Below, in pieces: positions 48,773-57,569 of a stretch of 64,000 bases of DNA. The position numbers were made by a program, and so were the translations under genes. The notes below the pieces were generated by a model. It made no database searches, was not told where the DNA came from, and saw only the letters and a list, made by a program, of their open reading frames with translations. Every line of letters begins with the position of its first letter. Position 1 is the first letter of the stretch. This DNA comes from Pseudomonadota bacterium (GTDB taxonomy: Bacteria > Pseudomonadota > Gammaproteobacteria > Steroidobacterales > Steroidobacteraceae), in contig JAJZUT010000003.1 of the NCBI GenBank assembly GCA_021847105.1, positions 62,001 through 126,000 of the forward strand, in the 5' to 3' direction.

Positions 48773-50471
48773 CGTTGCCGACCCAGCCGCGCACCACCTG
48801 CGCGACGCGTTTAGGATCCTGATTCACCATGGCGCGCGCGCTGGCGAGCTGCTGCTCGTGCGACAGTGCTTTCACGACCGCATCCTTTTGCGCATGCGTT
48901 GCCGAATCCGCCGCGACGCCCTCGGCGCCGATCTGCGCCACTGCGGCCGCTGGACGCGGCGGCGGCGTCAGCAGCGAGCGCACCAGCGGGCGCAGAACCG
49001 CCAGCACCAGCGCCAGCACGCCAATCAGTCCGGCTGCGATCTTCAGCAGATTCCAGAACAGAGGCCGCTGCCACAGCGGAGCGGACTCGAACGTGCCGCT
49101 CGGGGTCCGCTGCAGATCGAGCGGCTCGTTCACCACGCTCACGCTATCCCCACGCGCGGCGTTGTAGCCAACCGCGTCCTTCACTAGCTGGGTAATGCGG
49201 GCGAGCTCCTGAGGCGAGAGCGGAACCTGCTTGGTGGTACCCTTCGGTCCCTTCACCGTCCGGTAGCCGACCAGCACCGCCACGGTCAGGCGCCGAACTT
49301 GGCCCGGCGGCTGGCGCGAATAGTCGAGGGTGCGGTCAATCTCATAGTTGCGCGTGACATTGCTCGAGAGCACCTTGCCACCGCCAGGAGCGCCCGGGAC
49401 CGGCGAAACCGGTGAAGTCGTGCCAGTGGCTGCGTTTGCGGCGGCCGGGGTGCTCTTCGCGCCGGCTGCGCCATTGGCGCTTGCGCTCGCGCCACTGGCC
49501 GGCTTGGCCTGCTGCGGCGGTGCGAGCACGCCCGCGGCGGGCGGCGTGTTCGAGAGCGCCCCGGGCACTCCGCCCGGTCCGCCGCCGCCGCTTTGCTGCT
49601 CGGAGATCTGCTCGCTGCGCACGATCTGACTGTTCGGCGTGTACAGCTCCTTGGCCTGTTCGCTGACGCCAGTATTGAGTTCGGCCACCACATCGGCGTG
49701 CACCAGGCCGGGGCCGACGAGCGGCGTCAGCAGTGCCACGATGCGCCGCGTATCCTCGCTCTCGATGCGATGCATGATGTTGAAATTCTGCTCGTCGAGC
49801 GCATAGGCGCTGTTGCCCTGCGGACCGGACAACAACTGGCCGTTCTGATCGACCACCGTCACGTGTGCCGGCGAGAGATCCGGCACGCTGGAGGCCACCA
49901 GATTCACGATTGCCTGTACCTGCTCTGGACCGAGCACGCTGCCGGCACGCAGCTGCACGAACACCGAAGCGCTGGCTGCGGTCTGGTCGCTAACGAAGAC
50001 CGACTGGTGCGGCACGGCGAGGTTGACGCGTGCTGCGGACACCTGCTGCATGCTGGCGATGGTGTGGGCGAGCTCCGTTTCGAGCGCATGCTGGTAGCGC
50101 ACGTTCTCGATGAACTGACTGACGCCGAAGCCCGAGCCCTTGTCGAGCGCCGCGAAGCTGTCACCCTGCGCGACGCCCTGGCCAGCGAGCTTCAGCCGGG
50201 CCGCATCGAGCTGCTCGGCAGGAACCTCAACACCATTGGTGGCCGGATCGAGCTGATAGGGAATCTGAGCCGACTGCAGCGCCTGCACGACCTGAGCCTC
50301 TTGCTGCGGCGAGAGGTTGGCGTACAGGAGACTATAGGTCGGGCCCCGCGACCACAACACGATCCAGACACCCGCGGCGACGGCGGCCGCGATGCCGATC
50401 AGCAGCAGCAGAGGACGCAGACTCGCCGGCACGGCCGGCAGGGAGGGTAAGGCGGTAGATTCGGCAGCCAT
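48765..50471 (-). CDS. fliF: Flagellar MS-ring protein FliF
   Basis: Builds the MS ring in the inner membrane. 568 residues: transmembrane helix 1 (about 18-40), periplasmic ring-building motifs with GLVHADVVAELN, a Gly/Ala/Pro-rich linker (about 295-350), transmembrane helix 2 (about 460-485, LLKIAAGLIGVLALVLAVL), and a C-terminal FliG-binding tail (PKRVAQVVRGWV). It is nine bases after fliE. Confidence 0.97.
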   Translation of the reverse strand: MAAESTALPSLPAVPASLRPLLLLIGIAAAVAAGVWIVLWSRGPTYSLLYANLSPQQEAQVVQALQSAQIPYQLDPATNGVEVPAEQLDAARLKLAGQGVAQGDSFAALDKGSGFGVSQFIENVRYQHALETELAHTIASMQQVSAARVNLAVPHQSVFVSDQTAASASVFVQLRAGSVLGPEQVQAIVNLVASSVPDLSPAHVTVVDQNGQLLSGPQGNSAYALDEQNFNIMHRIESEDTRRIVALLTPLVGPGLVHADVVAELNTGVSEQAKELYTPNSQIVRSEQISEQQSGGGGPGGVPGALSNTPPAAGVLAPPQQAKPASGASASANGAAGAKSTPAAANAATGTTSPVSPVPGAPGGGKVLSSNVTRNYEIDRTLDYSRQPPGQVRRLTVAVLVGYRTVKGPKGTTKQVPLSPQELARITQLVKDAVGYNAARGDSVSVVNEPLDLQRTPSGTFESAPLWQRPLFWNLLKIAAGLIGVLALVLAVLRPLVRSLLTPPPRPAAAVAQIGAEGVAADSATHAQKDAVVKALSHEQQLASARAMVNQDPKRVAQVVRGWVGNDE

Positions 50472-50480
50472 GTCGACTCA

Positions 50481-50825
50481 CTACATCTGCATATTCATGA
50501 TGTCTTGGTAAGCGCTGATCAGTTTGTTGTTCACCTGGGTCAGCGCGCGCAGCGAAATGCTCGCCTTCTCCATCTGCAACACGACCTGGGGCAACGACAC
50601 CCCTGGCGCACCCCGCGAGAAGGCATCTGCGAGCGCGTTGGCACGCTGCTCGCTCTGATTGACCGCATCGATTCCCTGCTTGAGGATGGAGGCGAAATCA
50701 CTGGCGCCGCTCACCGGTGCCGCGCCGCCGGCTCCGATCGGCGTCGGCTTCGGCGCGTCGAGGCGCACCTGGGAGGACATGGCGCGGATCTGCGCCAGCA
50801 CTTGGTCAATGGCCATCTGACTCAT
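50481..50825 (-). CDS. fliE: Flagellar hook-basal body protein FliE
   Basis: Adaptor between the MS ring and the rod. 114 residues with the C-terminal SLRALTQVNNKLISAYQDIMNMQM. GGGAGA lies six bases before the ATG, and the gene begins 11 bases after the stop of the sigma-54 activator, so both probably share the sigma-54 promoter at 51894-51909. Confidence 0.95.
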   Translation of the reverse strand: MSQMAIDQVLAQIRAMSSQVRLDAPKPTPIGAGGAAPVSGASDFASILKQGIDAVNQSEQRANALADAFSRGAPGVSLPQVVLQMEKASISLRALTQVNNKLISAYQDIMNMQM

Positions 50826-50836
50826 GCGGATCTCCC

Positions 50837-51856
50837 TCAGGCCGCCGGAACTTCGACGCCGGCTTCGCGCAGGCGCGCGAGCTTGTAGCGCAGGGTGCGC
50901 GGACTGATGCCGAGCCGCTCGGCGGCCTCGCGCCGGTTGCCCTGACCGCTCTTGAGCGCATCGAGGATCAGGTCGCGCTCGGCCTGAATGAGCGAGCCGG
51001 CGAGTGAGCCGAGGGTGCCGTCATCGAGGGGAATCTCGCGCGGCTCGGTGGCCTCGTTCGCGAGCTCGAACTGGATGTGCTCGGCATCGATGACCGAGCC
51101 ATTGAGCAGGATCAGCGCCCGCTGCAGCAGATTGTCGAGTTCGCGCACGTTGCCGGGCCACTCATAGGTGAGCAGCCGGTGCGCGGCGGCGGCGCTGAGC
51201 GCCGGGATCTGCCCGCCCGGGCGGCAGTGTGCGGTCAGCAATTGCATGGCAAGCGGCAAGACGTCGTCGCGCCGCAGCCGCAGGGGCGCGATCGCGAGCG
51301 GAAATACGTTAAGTCGGTAGTACAGGTCCTCGCGGAAGCGGCCGGCCGCCACCTCCTCGCGCAAGCGGCGATTGGTCGTGGCGATGACCCGCACATCGAG
51401 GCTGATGGTCTCGCGCGCACCCAGGCGCTCCACCTCGCGCTCCTGCAGCACACGCAGCAACTTCGCCTGCAGGCCGAGCGGCATCTCCGTGACCTCATCG
51501 AGCAGCAGCGTACCGCCCTGCGCCTGCTCGAACTTGCCGGGGTGCGCGGAATGCGCGCCGGTGAAACTGCCGCGTTCGTAGCCGAACAGCATCGCCTCGA
51601 GCATGTTCTCCGGAATCGCCGCGCAGTTGATTCCGACGAACGGTCCGGTGGCGCGCTGCGAGCGGCGGTGGATATAGCGGGCCAACACTTCCTTGCCGGT
51701 TCCTGATTCGCCCCAGATGAGTACCGTGCAGTCGGTGAGGGCGACGCGGCGCGCGAGCTCGAGCAGCCGCTGTGAGCTCGCCGCACAGGCGACGGGTTCC
51801 GGTCCGCTGAGTGCGGCACTGTTGGCGGCAAGTGGTGGCGCTTGATTGTCTGACAT
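50837..51856 (-). CDS. FleR-like sigma-54 activator lacking a receiver domain
   Basis: Enhancer-binding activator for sigma-54 promoters, most likely of the fliE operon. Start at ATG 51854-51856 (AGGGGG upstream) gives 339 residues. Only a short N-terminus (about 40 residues) precedes the AAA+ domain; Walker A is [12 protein letters not shown] and the sigma-54 contact loop reads GSFTGA instead of GAFTGA. A Fis-type helix-turn-helix ([21 protein letters not shown]) is at the C-terminus. In Pseudomonas FleR a receiver domain precedes this core and the kinase FleS is adjacent; both are missing here. Confidence 0.88.
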   Translation of the reverse strand: MSDNQAPPLAANSAALSGPEPVACAASSQRLLELARRVALTDCTVLIWGESGTGKEVLARYIHRRSQRATGPFVGINCAAIPENMLEAMLFGYERGSFTGAHSAHPGKFEQAQGGTLLLDEVTEMPLGLQAKLLRVLQEREVERLGARETISLDVRVIATTNRRLREEVAAGRFREDLYYRLNVFPLAIAPLRLRRDDVLPLAMQLLTAHCRPGGQIPALSAAAAHRLLTYEWPGNVRELDNLLQRALILLNGSVIDAEHIQFELANEATEPREIPLDDGTLGSLAGSLIQAERDLILDALKSGQGNRREAAERLGISPRTLRYKLARLREAGVEVPAA

Positions 51857-51893
51857 CGATTCCCCCTTACGCAGGGCTGCTGGATCAGGGGAA

Positions 51894-51909
51894 TGCAAAT
51901 GCCGTGCCT
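51894..51909 (-). promoter_or_regulatory. Sigma-54 promoter of the fleR-like/fliE unit
   Basis: On the minus strand AGGCACGGCATTTGCA (51909-51894): GG and GC elements at correct spacing, one base off TGGCACG-N4-TTGCA. About 38 bases before ATG 51856. Confidence 0.7.
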
Positions 51910-51974
51910 GGCGCCGATCGACTCCTACAACGTGAAGCGCGTCACAGGCAGGCCCGCGGGCCGCGCCGCGAGCG

Positions 51975-53216
51975 TCAAACTTCCGTCGCGGTCTCGTTGA
52001 ATCCGAGCTTGCGCAGACGCTCCACCAGGGTCGTGCGCCGCAGGTTGAGCAGACGGGCGGCCTGCGCGACCGTTCCGTTGGCGCGGCGCAGCGCCTGACT
52101 CACCAGGGCCCGTTCGATCGTGAGCAGGTGCTCACGCAGATCGAGGCCCTGTTCGGGGAGTGTGCACAGATCAGGCGCGCCGTGCGTCGGTTCCGGCGAC
52201 TCGAGCAACGCCAGCGCATCGGCATCGCTGAGAGGCGCGCTCTCCGCGGACTCGATGGCGGCATCGGCGGTGCCGAGCAGCGGCTCGCCGCTCCAGTCAC
52301 GCGCCGGTTGATATTTGGCCGGCAGGTCGGCGATCTCGACCGTCTGCCCAGCACGCACGATGGACATCCGTTCGACCAGGTTCGACAGTTCGCGCACGTT
52401 GCCGCTCCAGGAGTACGCGGCTAGCGCGGCGAGGCAGTGCGCCGAAAAACGCACCATGCCGCGCCCTTCGGCCGCGTTGCGGGCGGCGAACTCGCTGACA
52501 AGCGCCGGCAGATCATCGCGCCGGTCGCGCAGCGCCGGCATCTCGATCGGGAAGACGTTCAGGCGATGGAACAGATCCTCGCGGAAGGTGCCCTGGGCGA
52601 TCGCCGCCTCCAGGTTGCGGTGCGTGGCGGCGATGATGCGCACGTTGCAGCGGATCGGCGCGTGATTGCCCACCCGCTCGAACACGCGCTCCTGCAGCAC
52701 CCGCAGCAGCTTCACCTGCATCGAGGGGCTCATGTCGCCAATCTCATCGAGAAACAAAGTGCCGCCCTCGGCAATCTCGAAGCGGCCCTTGCGTGCGGCA
52801 ATGGCTCCCGTGAATGCGCCCTTCTCGTGGCCGAACAGCTCCGATTCGAGCAGATCTGCGGGAATCGCTCCGCAGTTGACCGCCACGAATGGACGGTTGC
52901 GACGCGGACTCAGATCATGGATCGCGCGGGCTGCCACTTCCTTGCCGGTGCCGGACTCCCCGAGCACCAGGACCGTGGAATCGAACGCGGCGACCTGGCG
53001 AATGAGCCCGATCACGGCGCGGATGGCCGCAGAGTTGCCGCTCGGCAGACGCGCGGACTCCCCGTCGGGCAGCTGGGTGCCGGCAAAAGCCTCTACCGTC
53101 CGCCCCTCGAGCTGCGGGTTCACATCCACGACGCGTTCGCTGGCGACCATCACGAATACCTGTTCTTGACGCTTGGTTGCTTCTTCTTCCAGCGGCGCCC
53201 GGCTGATCACGCTCAC
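51975..53216 (-). CDS. fleQ: FleQ-like sigma-54 flagellar master activator with a short N-terminus
   Basis: Probable master regulator of the flagellar genes. 413 residues from GTG 53214-53216. Walker A GESGTGKE is at 86-93, leaving only about 65 unrelated residues where FleQ normally has a receiver-like domain of roughly 130. GAFTGA, the sensor motifs ([13 protein letters not shown]) and a C-terminal Fis helix-turn-helix ([17 protein letters not shown]) are intact. Compared with the c-di-GMP-binding motifs of Pseudomonas FleQ, LFRS is not found before the AAA+ domain and KExxxRN reads KEVAARA, so c-di-GMP binding may be weakened. fleN lies in the same cluster. The 118-base gap to the next gene holds a sigma-54 site. 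Confidence 0.85.
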   Translation of the reverse strand: MSVISRAPLEEEATKRQEQVFVMVASERVVDVNPQLEGRTVEAFAGTQLPDGESARLPSGNSAAIRAVIGLIRQVAAFDSTVLVLGESGTGKEVAARAIHDLSPRRNRPFVAVNCGAIPADLLESELFGHEKGAFTGAIAARKGRFEIAEGGTLFLDEIGDMSPSMQVKLLRVLQERVFERVGNHAPIRCNVRIIAATHRNLEAAIAQGTFREDLFHRLNVFPIEMPALRDRRDDLPALVSEFAARNAAEGRGMVRFSAHCLAALAAYSWSGNVRELSNLVERMSIVRAGQTVEIADLPAKYQPARDWSGEPLLGTADAAIESAESAPLSDADALALLESPEPTHGAPDLCTLPEQGLDLREHLLTIERALVSQALRRANGTVAQAARLLNLRRTTLVERLRKLGFNETATEV

Positions 53217-53507
53217 GCCGGTCTCGCTGCGGCCCTACTCTCGCCGATCCGGCCTGCCGGTTTCTGTGATCGGTCTCCAGATTGTTCACTTTTGGCGACA
53301 GATACGCCGCCTCGAGCACCCCGCACGCAGCGCCCCGAAACACAGCGCCGGAAGTTCGACACTGCCGCCCGGTGTGATGGCCTTCACACTCCATCTCAGA
53401 GTAAAACTTAAATAGAATCATTGAGTTCCAAAGGCTCCGAAGTCACTGGCACAGGCATTGCACTCGCTTGAGCGCCCGCCCCATGTCGCACAGGAGTCGC
53501 TCTCTCG
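53217..53507. promoter_or_regulatory. Divergent fleQ/fliL region with sigma-54 promoter
   Basis: 291 bases. TGGCACAGGCATTGCA at 53447-53462 (plus strand) matches the sigma-54 consensus with GG and GC at the correct positions, about 45 bases before fliL ATG 53508, and AGGAG (53492-53496) precedes the start. On the other strand toward fleQ the sequence is AT-rich around 53401-53430 (TATTTA) but without a clear -35. No coding for a receiver domain was found here in any frame. Confidence 0.72.
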
Positions 53508-54005
53508 ATGGCCACCTCACCCGAAGCGGCTGCCGCCGAAGTCGCCGCAGCCCCTGCCAAGAAGAAACTACCCCTTTGGCTGCTCATCGCCGTCGCCGTT
53601 TTGGTGCTCGGCGGTGGCGTCGGCGGATTTTTGTGGTGGCACGCCAAGAGCGCCGCGCATCCCAAGGTGGTGAAGGCCCCCTCGGGACCACCGCATTACC
53701 TCGCGCTCAAACCGTTCGTCGTCAACTTCCAAGGCAGTCAACAGGCGCGCTTCCTGCAGGTGGCCATGCAGGTGATGTCGCGCGACCCCAAGACCCTGAA
53801 GCTCATCGAGCAGAACGACCCGATGGTGCGCAACAACCTGCTGCTGCTGCTCGGCAATCAGCAATACACCACGCTCGACACGGAAGCCGGCAAAGAACAG
53901 TTACGCAGCGCCGTGCTCGCGGCCATCCGCAAAGTCGTGGCCACGGCCGGTGGGCAACCCGACCGGGTGGCCGCCGTGTATTTCACCAGCTTCGTCATGC
54001 AGTAA
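53508..54005 (+). CDS. fliL: Flagellar basal body-associated protein FliL
   Basis: Single-pass inner-membrane protein that stabilises the stator. 165 residues: cytoplasmic start rich in Ala and Lys, transmembrane helix (about 22-43, LPLWLLIAVAVLVLGGG), periplasmic domain with HYLALKPFVVNFQG. First gene of the rightward sigma-54 operon. Confidence 0.94.
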   Translation: MATSPEAAAAEVAAAPAKKKLPLWLLIAVAVLVLGGGVGGFLWWHAKSAAHPKVVKAPSGPPHYLALKPFVVNFQGSQQARFLQVAMQVMSRDPKTLKLIEQNDPMVRNNLLLLLGNQQYTTLDTEAGKEQLRSAVLAAIRKVVATAGGQPDRVAAVYFTSFVMQ

Positions 54006-54028
54006 TCGCTGCGCCCGCCGCCGCCCCC

Positions 54029-55033
54029 ATGAGCAACGAGAAGATACTGGATCAGGCTGAGATCGACGCACTGCTACACGGCGTCGACACCGGCGCGGTC
54101 AGCACCGAGCCCACCACCGCGCCGGGCGAGGCGCGCTCATACGATTTCGCCAACCAGGTGCGCATCGTGCGCGGGCGCATGCCCACGCTCGAGATGATTA
54201 ACGAGCGTTTCGCCCGGCTCAACCGGGTGAGCCTCTACAACCTGCTGCGCCGCGCACCCGAGGTCGCAGTCGGGCCAGTGCAGATCAAGAAATTCAGCGA
54301 ATTCGTACATACCCTGCACGTACCGACCAGCCTGAATCTCGTGCGCTTCAATCCGCTGCGCGGCACCGCACTGGTCGTGCTCGATCCGAAGCTGGTGTTT
54401 GCCGTCGTCGACAACTTCTTCGGCGGCAGCGGCCGGCACGCCAAGATCGAGGGCCGTGAATTCACCGCCACCGAGCAGCGCATCATCCACCTCGTGCTGC
54501 GCAGCGTGTTCGCCGACCTGCACGAAGCCTGGTCGCACGTGGCAGACCTGCAGCCGGAATTTCTGCAGGCGGAGATCAACCCACATTTCGCCAACATCGT
54601 CTCACCGTCCGAGATCGTCGTGGTCACCTCGTTCCACATCGATCTCGACGGCAACGGCGGCAACCTGTACGTCACCATGCCTTACGCGATGATCGAGCCG
54701 CTGCGTGAAGTGCTCGATGCCGGCGTGGCGAGCGACCGCATGGAGAAGGACGAGCGCTGGATGCAGTCGCTGCGCGAGGAGATGGAGGATGCCGAACTGT
54801 CGATCAGCACCCTGATCGGACACACCTCGCTGTCGCTCGGGGACCTGATCAACCTCAAGCCCGGCGACATTCTGCCGTGTGATTTCACCGGCAAGGTCAC
54901 CGTGATTGCCGAGGATGTGCCCGTGTTTCGCGGCACGCTCGGCACATCGCGCGGACATCAAGCGGTGAAGATCGAGGAGTTTCTCCGCCGCAACAAGGTG
55001 TCCGCAGAACCAATTTCCGCAAACCGCAAATGA
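54029..55033 (+). CDS. fliM: Flagellar motor switch protein FliM
   Basis: Binds CheY-P and transmits it to FliG. Starts at ATG 54029 with the CheY-binding ILDQAEIDALL at residues 6-16, giving 334 residues. The frame is open back to 53468, but that part lies in fliL. The C-terminal SpoA domain runs into fliN, which it overlaps by ATGA. Confidence 0.97.
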   Translation: MSNEKILDQAEIDALLHGVDTGAVSTEPTTAPGEARSYDFANQVRIVRGRMPTLEMINERFARLNRVSLYNLLRRAPEVAVGPVQIKKFSEFVHTLHVPTSLNLVRFNPLRGTALVVLDPKLVFAVVDNFFGGSGRHAKIEGREFTATEQRIIHLVLRSVFADLHEAWSHVADLQPEFLQAEINPHFANIVSPSEIVVVTSFHIDLDGNGGNLYVTMPYAMIEPLREVLDAGVASDRMEKDERWMQSLREEMEDAELSISTLIGHTSLSLGDLINLKPGDILPCDFTGKVTVIAEDVPVFRGTLGTSRGHQAVKIEEFLRRNKVSAEPISANRK

Positions 55034-55377
55034 GCCCCACCATGAATGCCAACGTTGAAGCCGCACCGGCCGAATTTAAAGACCTCACCGATGAGGGCGG
55101 CGAGAAGGCCCCCCGCGACGTCAATCTCGAGGTCATTCTCGATGTACCCGTGACGCTGTCGATGGAAGTCGGACGCACTCGCATCCCGATCCGCAACTTC
55201 CTGCAGCTCAATCAGGGCTCGGTCGTTGAACTCGACCGCACTGCCGGGGAGCCACTCGACGTCTACGTCAACGGCACGCTGGTCGCGCATGGCGAGGTGG
55301 TCGTGGTCAACGAGCGCTTCGGCATCCGTCTCACCGACGTGATCAGCCCGGCCGAGCGGCTGCGCAAGCTCAAATGA
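55030..55377 (+). CDS. fliN: Flagellar motor switch protein FliN
   Basis: C-ring component and export-cargo docking site. 115 residues, essentially one SpoA domain (DVPVTLSMEVGRTRIPIRNF, NERFGIRLTDVI). Overlaps fliM and fliO by ATGA. Confidence 0.97.
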   Translation: MSPTMNANVEAAPAEFKDLTDEGGEKAPRDVNLEVILDVPVTLSMEVGRTRIPIRNFLQLNQGSVVELDRTAGEPLDVYVNGTLVAHGEVVVVNERFGIRLTDVISPAERLRKLK

Positions 55378-55757
55378 CCCACTTGTTTGCCGCTCCCGCC
55401 GCCGGCAGCGCCACCCCCGCGGTGAGCGCCGGCAGTCTTGTCTCGGTCACACTGGCACTACTGCTGGTGCTGGTGGCGATCTTTGCGCTCGCCTGGCTGG
55501 CGCGGCGCATGCGCATGCTCGGCAACCGCGCCGCCGGTGCACTCGAGGTCCTCGCCAGCATGCCACTTGGCGCCAAGGAGCGAGCGGTACTGCTGAAAGT
55601 CGGCGAGACGCAGGTTCTGCTCGGGGTCGCCCCCGGGCAGGTGAATACGCTGCACGTCCTGACCCAGCCGCTCGAGCTCGGCAAACCGGCCAGCGCGGGC
55701 GATTCGGCCGAGCGTCCCTCCTTCGCCGCCCTCTTGAAGCGGAGTCTCGGCAAATGA
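55374..55757 (+). CDS. fliO: Flagellar biosynthesis protein FliO
   Basis: Small membrane protein that helps assemble the FliPQR gate. 127 residues with one transmembrane helix (about 20-42), then a basic cytoplasmic part (LASMPLGAKERAVLLKVGE). Coupled to fliN and fliP. Confidence 0.93.
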   Translation: MTHLFAAPAAGSATPAVSAGSLVSVTLALLLVLVAIFALAWLARRMRMLGNRAAGALEVLASMPLGAKERAVLLKVGETQVLLGVAPGQVNTLHVLTQPLELGKPASAGDSAERPSFAALLKRSLGK

Positions 55758-56497
55758 CCCGGCTGCGCAAGAGCTGGCCCGCATTGCTGCTGGCATTGCT
55801 GCCGGTTGTCGCGTGCGCCGCGCCCGGCATCCCGGCCTTCAACGTACAGACCCACGGTGGCACGCAGACCTACACGCTGACATTGCAGGTGCTCGCGCTG
55901 ATGACGGCGCTCAGCCTGCTGCCGGCGATCCTGCTGATGATGACCGCCTTCACCCGCATCATCATCGTCCTCGGGATCCTGCGTCAGGCGCTTGGCGCCG
56001 GTCAGACTCCGCCCAATCAGGTGTTGCTCGGCCTGGCGCTGTTTCTCACGTTCTTCGTGATGTCGCCGGTGATCCGCCAGATCAACCAGAACGCCTATCA
56101 GCCCTACGCTGCCGGCACGATCAACATGACCACCGCGCTCGATCGGGCGGAGGTACCGGTGAAGGAGTTCATGCTCCGCCAGACCCGCGAGAGCGACATC
56201 GCGGTGTTCACGCACATCGCCGGCGGCAAGGGCTATGCAGCCCCGCTCGATGTGCCGCTGTCGGTGCTGATGCCGGCTTTCTTGACCAGTGAGCTGAAAA
56301 CCGCCTTTCTGATCGGCTTTCTGCTGTTCATCCCGTTCGTAATCATCGATCTGGTGGTGGCGAGCGTGTTGATGTCGATGGGCATGATGATGGTCTCACC
56401 GGTGATGATCTCACTGCCGTTCAAGCTGATGCTGTTCGTACTGGTGAACGGCTGGACCCTGGTCGTGGGCTCGCTCGCGGCAAGTTTCTATCACTGA
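55754..56497 (+). CDS. fliP: Flagellar export gate protein FliP
   Basis: Core of the export gate, forming a FliP5Q4R1 helix in the inner membrane. 247 residues with a signal sequence (about 1-23), MMTAFTRIIIVLGILRQALG and PFKLMLFVLVNGWTLVVGSL. ATGA overlap with fliO. Confidence 0.97.
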   Translation: MTRLRKSWPALLLALLPVVACAAPGIPAFNVQTHGGTQTYTLTLQVLALMTALSLLPAILLMMTAFTRIIIVLGILRQALGAGQTPPNQVLLGLALFLTFFVMSPVIRQINQNAYQPYAAGTINMTTALDRAEVPVKEFMLRQTRESDIAVFTHIAGGKGYAAPLDVPLSVLMPAFLTSELKTAFLIGFLLFIPFVIIDLVVASVLMSMGMMMVSPVMISLPFKLMLFVLVNGWTLVVGSLAASFYH

Positions 56498-56511
56498 CGG
56501 AGATTCCCTGC

Positions 56512-56781
56512 ATGACCCCCAACACCGTGATGAACCTCGCCACCAGCGCCCTCGAGCTGACTCTGATGCTCTCCGCACCGCTGCTGCTCGCCGCACTCGT
56601 GACCGGCGTGATCGTCGGCGCCTTTCAGGCCGCGACCCAGATCAATGAGATGACCCTGTCGTTCATCCCGAAGCTGCTCGCGGTGTCGCTGGTCGCAGCG
56701 CTCACCGGACCGTGGATGCTCAGGACCATGGTCAATTTCACTCACGAGCTCATCGTCAGTATTCCGCAGATGCTCAACTGA
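56512..56781 (+). CDS. fliQ: Flagellar export gate protein FliQ
   Basis: 89 residues in two transmembrane hairpin helices, with FQAATQINEMTLSFIPKLLA as signature. Starts 14 bases after fliP. Confidence 0.96.
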   Translation: MTPNTVMNLATSALELTLMLSAPLLLAALVTGVIVGAFQAATQINEMTLSFIPKLLAVSLVAALTGPWMLRTMVNFTHELIVSIPQMLN

Positions 56782-56789
56782 CGCCGCTG

Positions 56790-57566
56790 ATGATGACGAT
56801 CACCTCCAAGGAGCTCGAGCAAGGCATCGGTGCGGTCTTCTGGCCGTTCGTACGCATCGGCTCGTGCTTCATGGTCGCGCCCGTGTTCGGCGCGGTGTCG
56901 GTGCCGATGCAACTGCGCATCGTGCTCGCCGGCGCAGTCGCGCTGCTCATCGCACCGTTGGTGCCGATGCCGTCCGGCGTCGCGCTGCTCTCCGGGGCGA
57001 GCGTGCTGATCACCGTACAGCAGGTGATCATCGGTGTGGCGCTCGGCTTCAGCCTGCAGCTGGTGTTCGAAGCGCTCTCCCTCGGGGGCCAGATCATTGC
57101 CAACGGCATGGGGCTGTCGCTCTCGTTCAATCTCGATCCGCTCAACGGCACCAGCACGCCGGCGCTGGGGCAGCTGTACATGGTGCTTGTGACGCTGTTG
57201 TTTTTGCTGCTTGACGGTCATACGGCGCTGATCCGCATCCTGGTCGAGGGCTTCCGCACGCTGCCGATCGGCACCACCGGTCTCGGCCCGCGCGCACTGT
57301 GGACGGTGGCCAACTGGGGCTCGGTCCTGTTCTCCGGAGCCCTTGCGGTGGCGCTGCCGGCTGTCACGGCGCTGCTTGTGGCGAATCTTGCCTTCGGCGT
57401 GATGAGCCGCGCCGCCCCGACGCTCAATCTGTTTGCCACCGGTCTGCCGATTTCCCTGGTGTTCGGCCTGCTGGTAATCATCGTCAGCCTGCCGGTGGTC
57501 GAGTCGGGCTTCGTTCGACTGCTCGGTCAGGCTTTCCTGCTACTGCGCCAATTGAGCGGAGCGTAG
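56790..57566 (+). CDS. fliR: Flagellar export gate protein FliR
   Basis: Single-copy gate subunit. 258 residues from ATG 56790 (MMTITSKEL; a second ATG at 56793 is equally possible). Multiple membrane helices; SLQLVFEALSLGGQIIANGM and NLFATGLPISLVFG are typical. It begins eight bases after fliQ; the open frame extends further back but over fliQ. Confidence 0.95.
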   Translation: MMTITSKELEQGIGAVFWPFVRIGSCFMVAPVFGAVSVPMQLRIVLAGAVALLIAPLVPMPSGVALLSGASVLITVQQVIIGVALGFSLQLVFEALSLGGQIIANGMGLSLSFNLDPLNGTSTPALGQLYMVLVTLLFLLLDGHTALIRILVEGFRTLPIGTTGLGPRALWTVANWGSVLFSGALAVALPAVTALLVANLAFGVMSRAAPTLNLFATGLPISLVFGLLVIIVSLPVVESGFVRLLGQAFLLLRQLSGA

Positions 57567-57569
57567 GCG

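Noticed and set aside
52915..53421. Frameshifted receiver domain of FleQ in the upstream region
   Set aside because: The overlapping frame (168 codons) shows no aspartate-containing receiver pattern; the region instead holds the divergent promoter.
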